A stretch of 64,000 nt of DNA from Arthrobacter pascens (GTDB lineage Bacteria > Actinomycetota > Actinomycetes > Actinomycetales > Micrococcaceae), in NCBI RefSeq assembly GCF_030816475.1, contig NZ_JAUSXF010000001.1, forward strand, positions 3,906,001 through 3,970,000. The letters are read 5' to 3'. Within the stretch, counting starts at the first letter, position 1. Each line of letters begins with the position of its first letter. Below the pieces are notes generated by a model, which was not told the origin of the DNA, did no database searches, and was given only the letters and a program-made list of their open reading frames with translations. Positions 1 through 8,159 of the stretch are shown piece after piece. The translations under genes were made by a program, and so were the position numbers.

Positions 1-516
1 CACGGGACCGGCACCTGCGGGATGTGGGTCCCAGACGATCGGCACCTCATCTGCCAGACCCGCCAGGAGTTCCCTCAACTGAGCATTGGCAGCCAGGCCG
101 CGGCCATAATCGGCGACGATGATGGCTTCGGCCTTCTCCACCGCACGCAGCATCGCGGGCGTGATTTCAGGTACCGGGGTCCGGCCGCAGCCCTGGTCAA
201 ACCGGACCACAGGGTGCGAACCGGCCCGGACCCGGGTCTTGACCGGTGTTGGAAAGCTGCTGGGACCCGCCACCAGCCGCACCCCGGCGAGCGCCGCTTC
301 AAGCTGCCGGCCGGCGTCGTCGTCTGCCAGTACCGTCACCAGGGTGACGGGCCAGCCATCCTCGGCCAGCATCCGGGCGACCAGGCCGGCCCCCCCGGCT
401 CGGCGCCTGATGCCCGACACGTCGACCACGGGCACCGGAGCATCCGGGCTCAGCCGCGTGGCCTCACCCGAGAGATCCACATCCAGGAGGACATCGCCCA
501 CCACAACAATCCTCAT
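1..516 (-). CDS. HldE/RfaE-type PfkB carbohydrate kinase (heptose 7-phosphate kinase-like), partial
   Basis: Only the first 172 residues are in the window; the 3' part lies beyond base 1. The N-terminus matches the kinase domain of HldE: VVVGDVLLDVDLSGEA, then RLSPDAPVPVVDV (the TSRISPEAPVPVV element of E. coli HldE) and the glycine-rich RRRAGGAGLVA loop. The HldE kinase phosphorylates C1 of D-glycero-D-manno-heptose 7-phosphate. Whether a nucleotidyltransferase domain follows cannot be seen. The ATG at 516 overlaps the upstream isomerase stop by 4 bp (ATGA), so it is the last visible gene of the 5158-1 operon and probably translationally coupled. Family assignment is strong; heptose specificity is inferred from the GmhA, GmhB and heptosyltransferase neighbours. 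Confidence 0.85.
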   Translation of the reverse strand, partial: MRIVVVGDVLLDVDLSGEATRLSPDAPVPVVDVSGIRRRAGGAGLVARMLAEDGWPVTLVTVLADDDAGRQLEAALAGVRLVAGPSSFPTPVKTRVRAGSHPVVRFDQGCGRTPVPEITPAMLRAVEKAEAIIVADYGRGLAANAQLRELLAGLADEVPIVWDPHPAGAGPV

Positions 517-1256
517 GGCCGGCCATCCCATTCACTTGCGGACGTCCCCGCGCTACTCCGGGCGACCTCGAGGTCGAAGGCCCGGCATATGCTGTGCAGG
601 GCAATCAGGTGACCCTCCTGCGCGTTGGCATTGACGGCGTCGATCATCACCGCCTCGTCACAGGCCGCGGCCAGCGGGTTGGGCCCCGGGCCGGTCAGCG
701 CCCAGGTGGTGATGTTGAGCCGGGAGGCTGCATCCACTGCCTTCAACAGGTTGGGGCTTTTGCCGCTTGTGGACAGCAGGACCAGCACGTCGCCGGACCG
801 GCCGTGGGCACGGACCTGGCGGGCGAACAACTCGTCATAGCCATAGTCATTCGCAATGGCCGTCACGGCCGAGGTTTCCGCATGCAGCGAAATCGCGGAA
901 AACGGCATGCGTTCGCCGTCGAACCGTCCCACCAGTTCAGCGGTCAGGTGCTGGGCCTCGGCCGCCGATCCGCCGTTGCCGGCGGCCAGGAGCCGTTGCC
1001 CCCGGAGCAGCCGCTGCGCAAGCTCGACTCCCCAGGCCGCGAGCGTGCCGGACTGGCTGCGGAGCGATTCAAGTGCAGGAAGGACATTGTCAAGGTGCAC
1101 GCTCACGGCATGTGCAGCCGCGGGATCCAGGAATCCGCGCCTGTCATGGGCTGAAGGCTGCGCCGACGGAAGGGCGGAAGGAAGCGCCGAAACACGGGCC
1201 GAGGGAAGGTCAACCGCGTGGAGTTCAGCCTCTCGGAGGGACCATTCAGCAGTCAT
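513..1256 (-). CDS. gmhA: SIS-domain sedoheptulose 7-phosphate isomerase (GmhA-like)
   Basis: 247 residues, against about 190-200 for a typical GmhA. The extra length is an N-terminal extension of about 50 residues with a SALP-type 4-residue repeat (residues 23-36). The SIS core carries AAGNGGSAAEAQHL (about 91-104), LSTSGKSPNLL (161-171) and the C-terminal QEGHLIALH segment (213-221), where GmhA enzymes place their metal-binding His. GmhA converts sedoheptulose 7-phosphate to D-glycero-D-manno-heptose 7-phosphate, the substrate of the kinase encoded next. The ATG has an AAGGAG ribosome site 8 nt upstream, inside the previous gene, and overlaps that gene's stop by 4 bp. Cytosolic. Function is well supported by sequence and context; the extension is odd and probably disordered. 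Confidence 0.85.
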   Translation of the reverse strand: MTAEWSLREAELHAVDLPSARVSALPSALPSAQPSAHDRRGFLDPAAAHAVSVHLDNVLPALESLRSQSGTLAAWGVELAQRLLRGQRLLAAGNGGSAAEAQHLTAELVGRFDGERMPFSAISLHAETSAVTAIANDYGYDELFARQVRAHGRSGDVLVLLSTSGKSPNLLKAVDAASRLNITTWALTGPGPNPLAAACDEAVMIDAVNANAQEGHLIALHSICRAFDLEVARSSAGTSASEWDGRP

Positions 1257-2506
1257 AGCGCAGCTCCTTCCATGGGGATCCTGCCGGCCGAGATTCCTGC
1301 AACCGCAAGCTGGTACGCCTTTTCAGTTTCGGCAGCCACCCGGTCCCATGAATACCGTGAGCTCGCCCGCCGCTGCCCGGCCGCGCCCAGCTCCGCCCGC
1401 AGGGCAGGATTGCCCAGCAGGAGGGCCAGCGCCGAGGCGATTGCTTCGGGGTCCCGCGGCGGCACGTGCAGCCCGGTTTTGTGGTCCACTACAGTGTCGC
1501 GAAGCCCGCCCACCGCGGCGGCCACCACCGGCACGCCGCAAGCCATCGCCTCCAGCGGGACAATGCCAAAAGGCTCGTACCAGGGCGAGCAAACCACAGC
1601 ATCAGCGCTCCGGAAGATCCCCGGCATGGCGCCGCGCGGCACCTGCCCCTGAAGCGACACCCTGTCCGAAACGCCCAGTTCAGCGGCGAGGTCCAGGAGC
1701 CGGCACACTTCCTTGTCCGCGTGCAGGGCGCACGAGTCGCCGCCGCCGCCCACGATGAGGAGTTCGACGTCGTCGAACCCGGCCTCGCTGAGAAGCGGAA
1801 GGGCCCGGATCACCAGGTCCACCCCCTTGCGGGGAACGAGCCTGCCCACGGAAAGGATGCGGTAGCTGCGAGGCTTCGCATCCGCGGATCCCTTGGCGGA
1901 AAAGAGGCCAAGATCCACACCGCACGGGGCAATCGACACTTTCCCGGTCTTGATGCCCATGGCCTTCAGTTCGAAGACCTCATCAGAGCACGTGGCAATG
2001 ATCCTGTCTGCGGAGCGGGCCACGCCCGGTTCAAGCCAGCGGCGCTCCGGAGGGCTGGTGTCTTCAAGGCCCTGGTGCCTGCGCTTGACGGTGCCTAGCG
2101 CGTGGAAGGTCTGGACGACAGGGACCCGGTAGCCTGCATCTTCCCGTCGTGCCGCATCGAGGGCTGCCAGCCCGGACATCCAGAAGTGGCCGTGGACCAC
2201 ATCCGGTGGCCGGTGGCCCCAGTCCCGGGCGATGCCGTCCGCCAGCTCTCCCATGAAGGGAAGCAACTCATCCTTGGGTATGTGGCGAGCCGGTCCGGCC
2301 TCCACATGCACCACGTCCAGCCGGCGCCCCACCTTCACCCGGTACGGAAGCTCCGTTGCGTCCCTCCGGGTGTAGACAGTGACGTTATGCCCCCTCTTGG
2401 CCAATGCCTCGGACAGGGCTGCGACATGCACATTCTGGCCGCCGGCGTCCACCCCGCCGAGTGCCGCCAGCGGACTGGCGTGTTCTGAAACCATTGAGAT
2501 CTTCAA
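1253..2506 (-). CDS. GT4-family GT-B glycosyltransferase
   Basis: 417 residues with the GT-B retaining glycosyltransferase layout. The N-terminal donor-cleft loop GGVDAGGQNVHV is near residues 17-28, and the C-terminal nucleotide-sugar motif EPFGIVPLEAMACGVP is followed by a GGLRDTV loop. The nearest general relatives are sucrose-synthase/MshA-type enzymes, but the acceptor is unknown. The start is a TTG at 2506 (MKISMVSEHAS): it has a GAGAGGA ribosome site about 7 nt upstream and overlaps the previous stop as TTGA, the same coupling as elsewhere in this operon. An internal ATG at 2494 is a less likely start. Membership of the heptose operon suggests it extends a heptose-containing cell-surface glycan. 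Confidence 0.88.
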   Translation of the reverse strand: MKISMVSEHASPLAALGGVDAGGQNVHVAALSEALAKRGHNVTVYTRRDATELPYRVKVGRRLDVVHVEAGPARHIPKDELLPFMGELADGIARDWGHRPPDVVHGHFWMSGLAALDAARREDAGYRVPVVQTFHALGTVKRRHQGLEDTSPPERRWLEPGVARSADRIIATCSDEVFELKAMGIKTGKVSIAPCGVDLGLFSAKGSADAKPRSYRILSVGRLVPRKGVDLVIRALPLLSEAGFDDVELLIVGGGGDSCALHADKEVCRLLDLAAELGVSDRVSLQGQVPRGAMPGIFRSADAVVCSPWYEPFGIVPLEAMACGVPVVAAAVGGLRDTVVDHKTGLHVPPRDPEAIASALALLLGNPALRAELGAAGQRRASSRYSWDRVAAETEKAYQLAVAGISAGRIPMEGAAL

Positions 2507-3537
2507 GGGGTTTTCCTCTCTCGCGCCGGAACAAGGATCTGCTCTTCCGGACGTTCGTTATCGGAGTGCCGCGGACGGGCTCGCAGGTCCGCCAGGAAAA
2601 CATCCCAGTGGTCCAGGAACCTGCCCAGGCCGTAGCGTGCCAATGCCGCCTCCCGGGCGGCGGCGCCGCGCCGTCGTGCTTCTTCCGGGTTGGCAATAAG
2701 CCGCCGGGCGACGCGGATCAGTTCGTCGACGTCGGCGGACACCGCGCCGGCTTCCGGCGGCACCGCCCGGGGCGCTTCCGTGGTGGCCAGGGCAAGGACG
2801 GGCATCCCGAGATGCATGGCCTCCAGGAGGGACAGGCCCAGGGAGGTCCAGCGCATCGGATGCAGGTAGACGCGGCAGCGGGCCAGTTCACGGTGCAATT
2901 CATGCGTGTTCAGGTCGCCGCGCTCGGTGAGCCGGCGTTCCTCAATTCCGGCGGCCGCGGCCAGACCTTGCGTTTTCATGCCGAAGACCTGCAGCGGCGC
3001 GACGGCGGCAAAGGCGGGGAGGAGGTCAGTCCCTGTCACCCGTCCCCGCCGCACGGGTTCGTTTACCACGACGCCGAGCTCCGGCAGTTCGCCTGTGTAG
3101 AGCTGCCCAGGGTCCGGGATCCCGTGCTCGATGACCAGCGTCGGGGCGGAGCCGCTGTCCCAGGCGAGCCTGTTGAAGTGCGTGACATGCACCAGGGGGA
3201 TGTCCGGTCGGTCCGCAAGCGGATGCCTGGTGAAGGGGAAATCGCCCTTCGGCGTGTTGTGCTCCACGTACACCGCCGGCAGGTCGGCGCCCGGTTGCCG
3301 GCCCAAGGCCCTGGCAGTTGCGGCTATTTCCTCCGGACGCTGAAGAACGACGGCGTCGACCTGGTCGGCGTCGAGGTCCGCCAGTGTCACCTCCCGCACT
3401 GAGTCCGGCCAGTCCCTGCCGGCACGCCCGAGGCCCCAATGGCCCCCCTGCGGGAGCACCGGCAGCAGATATTCGTGGCGCCCCCTGACAAACGCATCCG
3501 TCCAGGAGCCATGGACGTGCCACAGCAGGATTCTCAT
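2503..3537 (-). CDS. Glycosyltransferase (GT-B type, group 1-like C-terminus)
   Basis: 344 residues from ATG 3537, which overlaps the preceding stop (ATGA). The N-terminus MRILLWHVHGSW begins a GT-B Rossmann domain, and the C-terminal half has RVYLHPMRWTSLGLSLLEAM and LGMPVLALATTEAP, equivalent to the acceptor/donor-loop region of GT4 enzymes. The usual EPFG is replaced by SLGLSLLEAM. The sequence can be read upstream of 3537, but that would run into the family 9 transferase, so the coupled ATG is preferred. It probably adds a sugar to the glycan made by this operon. Donor and acceptor cannot be stated. Confidence 0.8.
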   Translation of the reverse strand: MRILLWHVHGSWTDAFVRGRHEYLLPVLPQGGHWGLGRAGRDWPDSVREVTLADLDADQVDAVVLQRPEEIAATARALGRQPGADLPAVYVEHNTPKGDFPFTRHPLADRPDIPLVHVTHFNRLAWDSGSAPTLVIEHGIPDPGQLYTGELPELGVVVNEPVRRGRVTGTDLLPAFAAVAPLQVFGMKTQGLAAAAGIEERRLTERGDLNTHELHRELARCRVYLHPMRWTSLGLSLLEAMHLGMPVLALATTEAPRAVPPEAGAVSADVDELIRVARRLIANPEEARRRGAAAREAALARYGLGRFLDHWDVFLADLRARPRHSDNERPEEQILVPARERKTP

Positions 3538-4622
3538 CGGTTGCGGGCCTTTCTCCTGGTGCTGACGTGGGTACTGAAGGATGAGACGCCGCCGATCAGC
3601 CGCTCCACAGCCTGAACAACCTCCTCGGGCGAGACGGAGTCCAGGCAGGGGTGCCCCGGGACGGGACATTCCCGCGCCCTGGTGAGCCTGCACGCGGCAT
3701 TCTGGTCGCCGAGGAGTTCCAGGGGCACGCCGTAGGGTGCCCAGCGAACGGCGGGAACCACCGGGGAAAAGAGGCAGGCAACGGGGGTTCCCACAGCCGC
3801 GGCCAGGTGCGCGGGCCCGGTGTTCCCGGTGACCACTGCGTCCGCGCGGGCCAGGACGCCGGCAAGGGTGCGCAGGTCAGTGCGTCCGCCCAGATCAAGG
3901 GCCGACGGGCCTGCCACGGTGGCGGTCAGCGGCGTTTCGTCCGGCCCGCCTGTCACCACCACCCGGTGACCGGCGCCCTCCAGGAGTTCGACGGCGGCGG
4001 CGTGGTGCAGTGGCGGCCACGCCCTTGCCGGGACCGCGGCTCCGGGGTGGACCACCACATACGGCCCGTCCCCCACCAGCTCCTGCACGTCCGGAACCGG
4101 ACTGACCCGCAGCTTTCCGTCGTCGCCTGCCGGCAGCCTAAACCCGGCCGCCTGGGCAATCCCGAGCGCACGCTCCGCCTCCGGCTGGTCCTCCGGGAAG
4201 TCTTCTCCGGGCTTGAGCCGAACGTCCAGCAGGGAGCCGGCGTAGTCGGTGGAGGCACCGCTGATCCGGCCGACGCCTGCCAGCCGCAGCAGCAGGGCCA
4301 GTGGGAGCGGAGACTGGTGGAACGACGTCAGGATCACCGCCTCGGTAATCCTGGAGTTCCGCACATAGTCGATCAGCCTGTCCGCATGCGGCCCGGTCAT
4401 TTTGGGGGCAGGATTCATGATCCATGGGCAGTCCCAGCTGTAGGCCTCAGCAACGCCGGGCAGCATGGCCGCCGCAGCTTCGCCCTGGCGCCCGCACAGC
4501 ATCACCACATGGTTGGGCCGGCTCCCGTCCGCCTGACGGCCGTTTGCGACGGCGCGCACGGCCGGTCCAGCCAGGAGCACGTCGCCCAGGCTGTCCAAGC
4601 GTGCCACCAGGACCCGTCCCAT
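3534..4622 (-). CDS. Glycosyltransferase family 9 (ADP-heptose heptosyltransferase-like)
   Basis: 362 residues. The N-terminus GRVLVARLDSLGDVLLAGP is the classic GT9 opening, and the C-terminal TGNTGPAHLAAAVGTPV (the G[DN]TGPxH motif) is the nucleotide-sugar site of heptosyltransferases WaaC and WaaF. A Cys-containing C-terminal segment (AACRLTRARECP, then HPCLDS) resembles that seen in some GT9 enzymes. The start ATG at 4622 overlaps the phosphatase stop (TGATG); the open frame further upstream lies inside that gene and is not used. In Gram-negatives these enzymes move heptose onto lipid A core. A Gram-positive acceptor is unknown, so the acceptor is inference only. Confidence 0.88.
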   Translation of the reverse strand: MGRVLVARLDSLGDVLLAGPAVRAVANGRQADGSRPNHVVMLCGRQGEAAAAMLPGVAEAYSWDCPWIMNPAPKMTGPHADRLIDYVRNSRITEAVILTSFHQSPLPLALLLRLAGVGRISGASTDYAGSLLDVRLKPGEDFPEDQPEAERALGIAQAAGFRLPAGDDGKLRVSPVPDVQELVGDGPYVVVHPGAAVPARAWPPLHHAAAVELLEGAGHRVVVTGGPDETPLTATVAGPSALDLGGRTDLRTLAGVLARADAVVTGNTGPAHLAAAVGTPVACLFSPVVPAVRWAPYGVPLELLGDQNAACRLTRARECPVPGHPCLDSVSPEEVVQAVERLIGGVSSFSTHVSTRRKARNR

Positions 4623-5158
4623 CAGGGTCCCTCCAGCAGCATGCCCACAGCCTGCGCAAGGTCCTTGGCCACCAGCCGCGACTCGCTGATTTCCTCTGCC
4701 CGTGTCTGAGGGGTGGGAACCAGGACTCCCGTGGCTCCCGCTGCCTCCGCAGCCCGGACATCGCTGCCTATGTCCCCGATCAAGGCCGCCTCCGAGGTTT
4801 TGATGCCCAGTTTTCGGCACGCGCTCAGGACCATGCCTGGAGCCGGCTTGCGGCAGGTGCAGGCATCCTCCTCGGAGTGCGGGCACACTTCCCACACGTC
4901 AAAAGGCCCCAGGAGTTCCTCAACCCTCGCATTGACGCTCGCCATTTCGGCGGCGGTGATGACGCCCCTTGCCACGCCGGACTGATTGCTGAGCACGCCG
5001 GTGGCAAGTCCACGTCCCCGGAGGGCATCCAGCACATCCTTGGTTCCGGGAAGAGGACGGACCAGCGCGGGATCACCGTTGTAGGGCACATCAACGACCA
5101 GGGTCCCGTCCCGGTCGAACAGAACAGCCCTGATCTGAGGAGTCGCGGAGCTTCTCAT
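4622..5158 (-). CDS. gmhB: HAD-IIIA phosphatase, GmhB-type (heptose 1,7-bisphosphate phosphatase)
   Basis: 178 residues, the normal GmhB length. LFDRDGTL (about 14-21) holds the nucleophile and acid/base aspartates. LSNQSGVARG (about 56-65) is HAD motif II, and CPHSEEDACTCRKP is the Cys-His-Cys-Cys zinc loop that marks GmhB and histidinol-phosphatase relatives; IGDIGSDVRAA is motif IV. GmhB removes the C7 phosphate between the HldE kinase and nucleotidyltransferase steps. It is the first gene of the operon. A GGGGGT stretch precedes the ATG. The 5159-5304 leader contains TTGACC on the minus strand that could be a -35 box, but I see no convincing -10. Confidence 0.87.
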   Translation of the reverse strand: MRSSATPQIRAVLFDRDGTLVVDVPYNGDPALVRPLPGTKDVLDALRGRGLATGVLSNQSGVARGVITAAEMASVNARVEELLGPFDVWEVCPHSEEDACTCRKPAPGMVLSACRKLGIKTSEAALIGDIGSDVRAAEAAGATGVLVPTPQTRAEEISESRLVAKDLAQAVGMLLEGP

Positions 5159-5304
5159 ACCCCCGACGTTCCCCTGCGCTGCTGCTCCTAAACAGCCTGG
5201 AGAGCTTTTCTCCGGATTACTGCTCCCTATTAGTGCAGGTCAAGCGCCAGACAATCCGGTCTGATGCCGGTTCCGCGGGGGTTGTCAGCAGACCCGGCAG
5301 CACT

Positions 5305-6216
5305 TCACATGCTGTTGATGCGGGAACGCGGGGTCCGCTGCAGCCCCTTCTTGGACAGGCCGGAGCCGGAGGCCCTATGGTCCGTGGACATGGATGGACC
5401 CTCGGCCATTGGAACGAATTCCGCACCCGAGCTGGCTTCGATGAGCCTGTGCTGAAGGTCGACCAGGACGCGCGCCAGGCGGCGCGATACCTGCATCTGG
5501 GACATTCCGAGCCTTTTGCCAAGCTGCACCTGCGTCTCCTCGCAGAAGTACCGGCGGTACAGCAGCTCCCGGTCAGCGGGGTCCAGTTCCTGCATCGCCT
5601 CGCGCAGGCACGCCAGCTCTTCGAGCCGCTCTATGGGCATGTCGGGTGAAGCAAGGACCTCCACTATGGGCGGCGAGTCGCCGTGGGGATTGACGGCGTC
5701 GAGCGAGTCCGGGTGGAGGCTGCTGGACGCGCAGATGGCCTCCTGCACTTCCGCGGCGTCCACTCCCAGATGCTGGGCCAGTTCACTCACCTTCGGGATC
5801 CGCCCGAGGGTCTGCGCCAGTTCCGGTTCCGTACGGAAAATGCGGGAGCGGAGATCCTGGATATGCCGCGGCGGCCTGACCACCCAGCTGCGGTCCCGCA
5901 AATATCTCTTCAGTTCGCCGGTGATGGTGGGAGCGGCATAAGCGGGAAAGCTGTCACCTTTGGTCTGGTCGAAGCCACGTGCTGCCTTCACCAGGCCCAG
6001 ATAAGCCACCTGGTTGAGGTCGGCCCGCTCCCGGCCGCGGGCTTCGAAACGTGCGGCGAGAGCCTCAGCCAGATCAAGGTAGCCCAGGACCAGCTCGTTT
6101 TCGAATGTCTGTCGCAGCCGGCCGTTTTTGGGTGCTGATGTCTGCTGGGGAAGCGCCGGCGGGAGCGACTGGACTGATGAAGTTTCCATGGCAAGTGCAG
6201 CAAGAAAATCAGGCAT
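5305..6216 (-). CDS. SigB/SigF-family RNA polymerase sigma factor
   Basis: 303 residues. Region 2 is LGYLDLAEALAARF, then DLNQVAYLGLVKAARGFD and FPAYAAPTITGELKRYLRD, followed by the RDRSWVVRPPRHIQDL linker that is diagnostic for SigB/SigF/SigG sigma factors. Region 4 ends with LGMSQMQVSRRLARVL, the helix-turn-helix. The start at 6216 is set by an AGGAA site 9 nt upstream. No anti-sigma factor gene is adjacent; a STAS-like protein lies about 40 kb away (45897-46448). It directs general or osmotic stress transcription in related actinobacteria. The promoter region carries the shared TAAGCnTGCTTA palindrome (6278-6295) found upstream of three other stress genes here. Confidence 0.9.
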   Translation of the reverse strand: MPDFLAALAMETSSVQSLPPALPQQTSAPKNGRLRQTFENELVLGYLDLAEALAARFEARGRERADLNQVAYLGLVKAARGFDQTKGDSFPAYAAPTITGELKRYLRDRSWVVRPPRHIQDLRSRIFRTEPELAQTLGRIPKVSELAQHLGVDAAEVQEAICASSSLHPDSLDAVNPHGDSPPIVEVLASPDMPIERLEELACLREAMQELDPADRELLYRRYFCEETQVQLGKRLGMSQMQVSRRLARVLVDLQHRLIEASSGAEFVPMAEGPSMSTDHRASGSGLSKKGLQRTPRSRINSM

Positions 6217-6277
6217 TGTCGGTGGTTCCTTCGGGTCGGGGGTCCGAAAGCCTGCGGCAAGACTTAGAAGTAGGACA

Positions 6278-6295
6278 CCATAAGCCTGCTTATAA
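6278..6295 (-). promoter_or_regulatory. Shared stress palindrome upstream of the sigma factor gene
   Basis: On the minus strand it reads TTATAAGCAGGCTTATGG, with ATAAGC/GCTTAT arms around a 2-bp centre. It matches 12 of 18 positions of the consensus built from the sites at 8079, 30270 and 63730. A TATGGT hexamer at its downstream edge sits about 60 bp before the start codon, like the hexamers at the other sites. It is the weakest of the four, and its function is inferred. Confidence 0.5.
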
Positions 6296-6360
6296 AACAA
6301 TGCTTTCCGGATATAGGCTGACGTGCAGGTGGAACCACCGGTTCGGGTGAAGGAGTCGCC

Positions 6361-7401
6361 ATGATGCGCATCGCCATCGTAGGAGCCAGCGGAAATGTCG
6401 GCACAGCACTGCTCCGGAATCTTCAATCACGCTTGGCGGAAAGACCCGGAAGCCTGGAGCTGGCGGGCATCAGTCGCAGGCTCCCGGACATCGCGATGCC
6501 TCCCTATGCCGGGGTGGAGTGGCACACGCTGGACGTGGGCCTGGACGCCGATATGCCTCGACTGCGTTCGGCCCTGGCAGGGGCGGACGCGGTGGTCCAC
6601 CTGGCCTGGCAGGTGCAGCCGAACCGCGACTTGGATGCCTTGCACAGGACCAACGTCACGGGCACCGGGCATGTCCTGGAAGCGGCCGGGCAGGCAGGCG
6701 TCGGGCACATCGTGTGCGCTTCATCGGTAGGCGCCTACAGCCAGGCGCCGAAGGACCGGAGGACGGATGAATCCTGGCCCGCCGGTGGTATCCAGACCTC
6801 ACACTACAGCCGGCACAAGGCAGAACAGGAAGCCCTGTTGGACAGGTTCGAGGAGGAGCATCCGGGGGTCAAAGTGGCCCGGCTCAGGCCGGGCCTGATC
6901 TTCCAGCGGGACGCCGGGAGCGAGATCGGACGGTACTTTCTGGGCCAGCTCCTGGCCAGGCTGCTGCCGCGGCGGCCGTGGACACCGGTCCTCCCGGCAC
7001 CAGACAACCTGATTTTCCAGGCGCTCCACGCTGACGATGCTGCAGAGGCATATTGGCAGGTACTGGACCGCGGCGAGTCCGGCGCCTTTAACATCGCGGC
7101 GGAACCGGTAGTCACGCCACAGGAACTGGCCCGGCTCCTCGGCGCCAAACGGATCCTGCCCATTCCCATGGCGCTGCTGCATGCAGTGGCCGGACTTACG
7201 TGGCGGCTCCGCATTCAGCCAACAGACTCCGGATGGGTGGACATGGCTGCGGGCTCGCCGGTTATGGACACCGGCCGCGCGCGCCGGGTCCTGGCCTGGG
7301 AGCCTAGGATTACGTCAGTGGACGCCATAGCCCAGGTATTGGAAGGAATCGGAGCGGGGGCCGGAGTTGCCCCTTCCCCCGCCCTGAAGCCGAGGAGCTA
7401 A
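6361..7401 (+). CDS. NAD(P)-dependent SDR epimerase/dehydratase family protein
   Basis: 346 residues with an extended-SDR fold. The dinucleotide motif GASGNVGT is at residues 8-15, the catalytic tyrosine-lysine pair is in HYSRHKAEQE, and LRPGLIFQRDAGS is the typical extended-SDR segment after the active site. The last 20 or so residues are low-complexity. Probably a cytosolic nucleoside-sugar or aldehyde-modifying reductase; the substrate is not visible. A GAAGGAG site stands 6 nt before the ATG. It is divergent from the sigma factor gene across 144 bp containing the shared palindrome, so the two may be co-regulated. Confidence 0.85.
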   Translation: MMRIAIVGASGNVGTALLRNLQSRLAERPGSLELAGISRRLPDIAMPPYAGVEWHTLDVGLDADMPRLRSALAGADAVVHLAWQVQPNRDLDALHRTNVTGTGHVLEAAGQAGVGHIVCASSVGAYSQAPKDRRTDESWPAGGIQTSHYSRHKAEQEALLDRFEEEHPGVKVARLRPGLIFQRDAGSEIGRYFLGQLLARLLPRRPWTPVLPAPDNLIFQALHADDAAEAYWQVLDRGESGAFNIAAEPVVTPQELARLLGAKRILPIPMALLHAVAGLTWRLRIQPTDSGWVDMAAGSPVMDTGRARRVLAWEPRITSVDAIAQVLEGIGAGAGVAPSPALKPRS

Positions 7402-7425
7402 GCGCCCCTCGCCCGGGTAGCAGCG

Positions 7426-7968
7426 CTAGGCGCCTGACCGCGGATTGTCCCGGTCAGTCCTGACGTCCGTAGCCCCGGCATCCCGGCCGGTCCGGACGTC
7501 ACCTGTCCGGGCGGCGTCATTCCTGGCCGCATCATTCCGGGCGGCGTCGTTTCGGGCCGCATCATTTCGGGCCGCGTCATTTCGGGCCGCGTCGGTCCGG
7601 GCATCCATCCGGCCATCCCTGCCCGACGGTATGTCCGGATCAATGGCATCAGCCTTCCTGCTGTGGCTGGCAACGTCTTCACGAAGCGCGTTGGCATCCG
7701 CAGCCTTCTGGTCAGCTTCCTGCTTCAGCCTGGCGGCCTCCACCTGCGCCTGCTCGGCGTCGGCGCGGGCGCGGGTGGCTCGGGCCTCGTTTTCGCGTGC
7801 ATCCAGCTCGATATTCTGCGCCTTCTGCCGGATTTCAGCGGCCTTTTCCCGGCGCGACTCATCGCGCTTCTGCTGTATTGCCTTGCGGCGCTGACCCGTC
7901 AGCAGCAGCACAATAAGGACCACGACAATGATTCCGACAACCACCCAAACCCACGTTGCTTTATCCAA
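7426..7968 (-). CDS. Single-pass membrane protein with coiled coil and DAARN pentapeptide repeats
   Basis: 180 residues; I do not recognise a named family. Residues 5-24 (TWVWVVVGIIVVVLIVLLLT) form one membrane helix, followed by a long charged, Ala/Glu/Arg-rich stretch (about 27-105) that should form a coiled coil. Then comes a disordered tail with five tandem copies of DAARN, encoded by a 15-bp repeat near 7530-7605. The start is TTG at 7968, with AGAGGTGG as ribosome site. It lies tail to tail with the SDR gene and divergent from the LEA-like gene at 8160, so it is part of the stress block. A periplasm- or wall-facing structural role is a guess. Confidence 0.75.
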   Translation of the reverse strand: MDKATWVWVVVGIIVVVLIVLLLTGQRRKAIQQKRDESRREKAAEIRQKAQNIELDARENEARATRARADAEQAQVEAARLKQEADQKAADANALREDVASHSRKADAIDPDIPSGRDGRMDARTDAARNDAARNDAARNDAARNDAARNDAARTGDVRTGRDAGATDVRTDRDNPRSGA

Positions 7969-8078
7969 CGCTGCCCACCTCTTTCCACTTCGCTACGGCC
8001 GGATCCGGGTTGATGCCAGGACGGCAGCCGCCCCGGAATCCGTTTGAAAGTAATTTAGCAAGGGTACTTACCTTCTGT

Positions 8079-8096
8079 TAGTAATCATGCTTACTA
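8079..8096 (+). promoter_or_regulatory. Shared stress palindrome upstream of the LEA-like operon
   Basis: TAGTAATCATGCTTACTA differs from the derived consensus TAGTAAGCATGCTTACTA at one position. The overlapping hexamer TACTAT (8092-8097) could be the -10 box, which would give a leader of about 55 nt before the ATG at 8160. I see no good -35, so an activator or alternative sigma factor may recognise the palindrome. Confidence 0.65.
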
Positions 8097-8159
8097 TTTT
8101 ACGGCCAGTATCGCTGGTTCTTGATCAAAAACCGGCCTTCTTGGAAAGAGAGAGCAAAG

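Noticed and set aside
7515..7610. Regular short repeats resembling a CRISPR array
   Set aside because: The 15-bp units are contiguous and in frame, encoding DAARN pentapeptides; there are no unique spacers and no cas genes.
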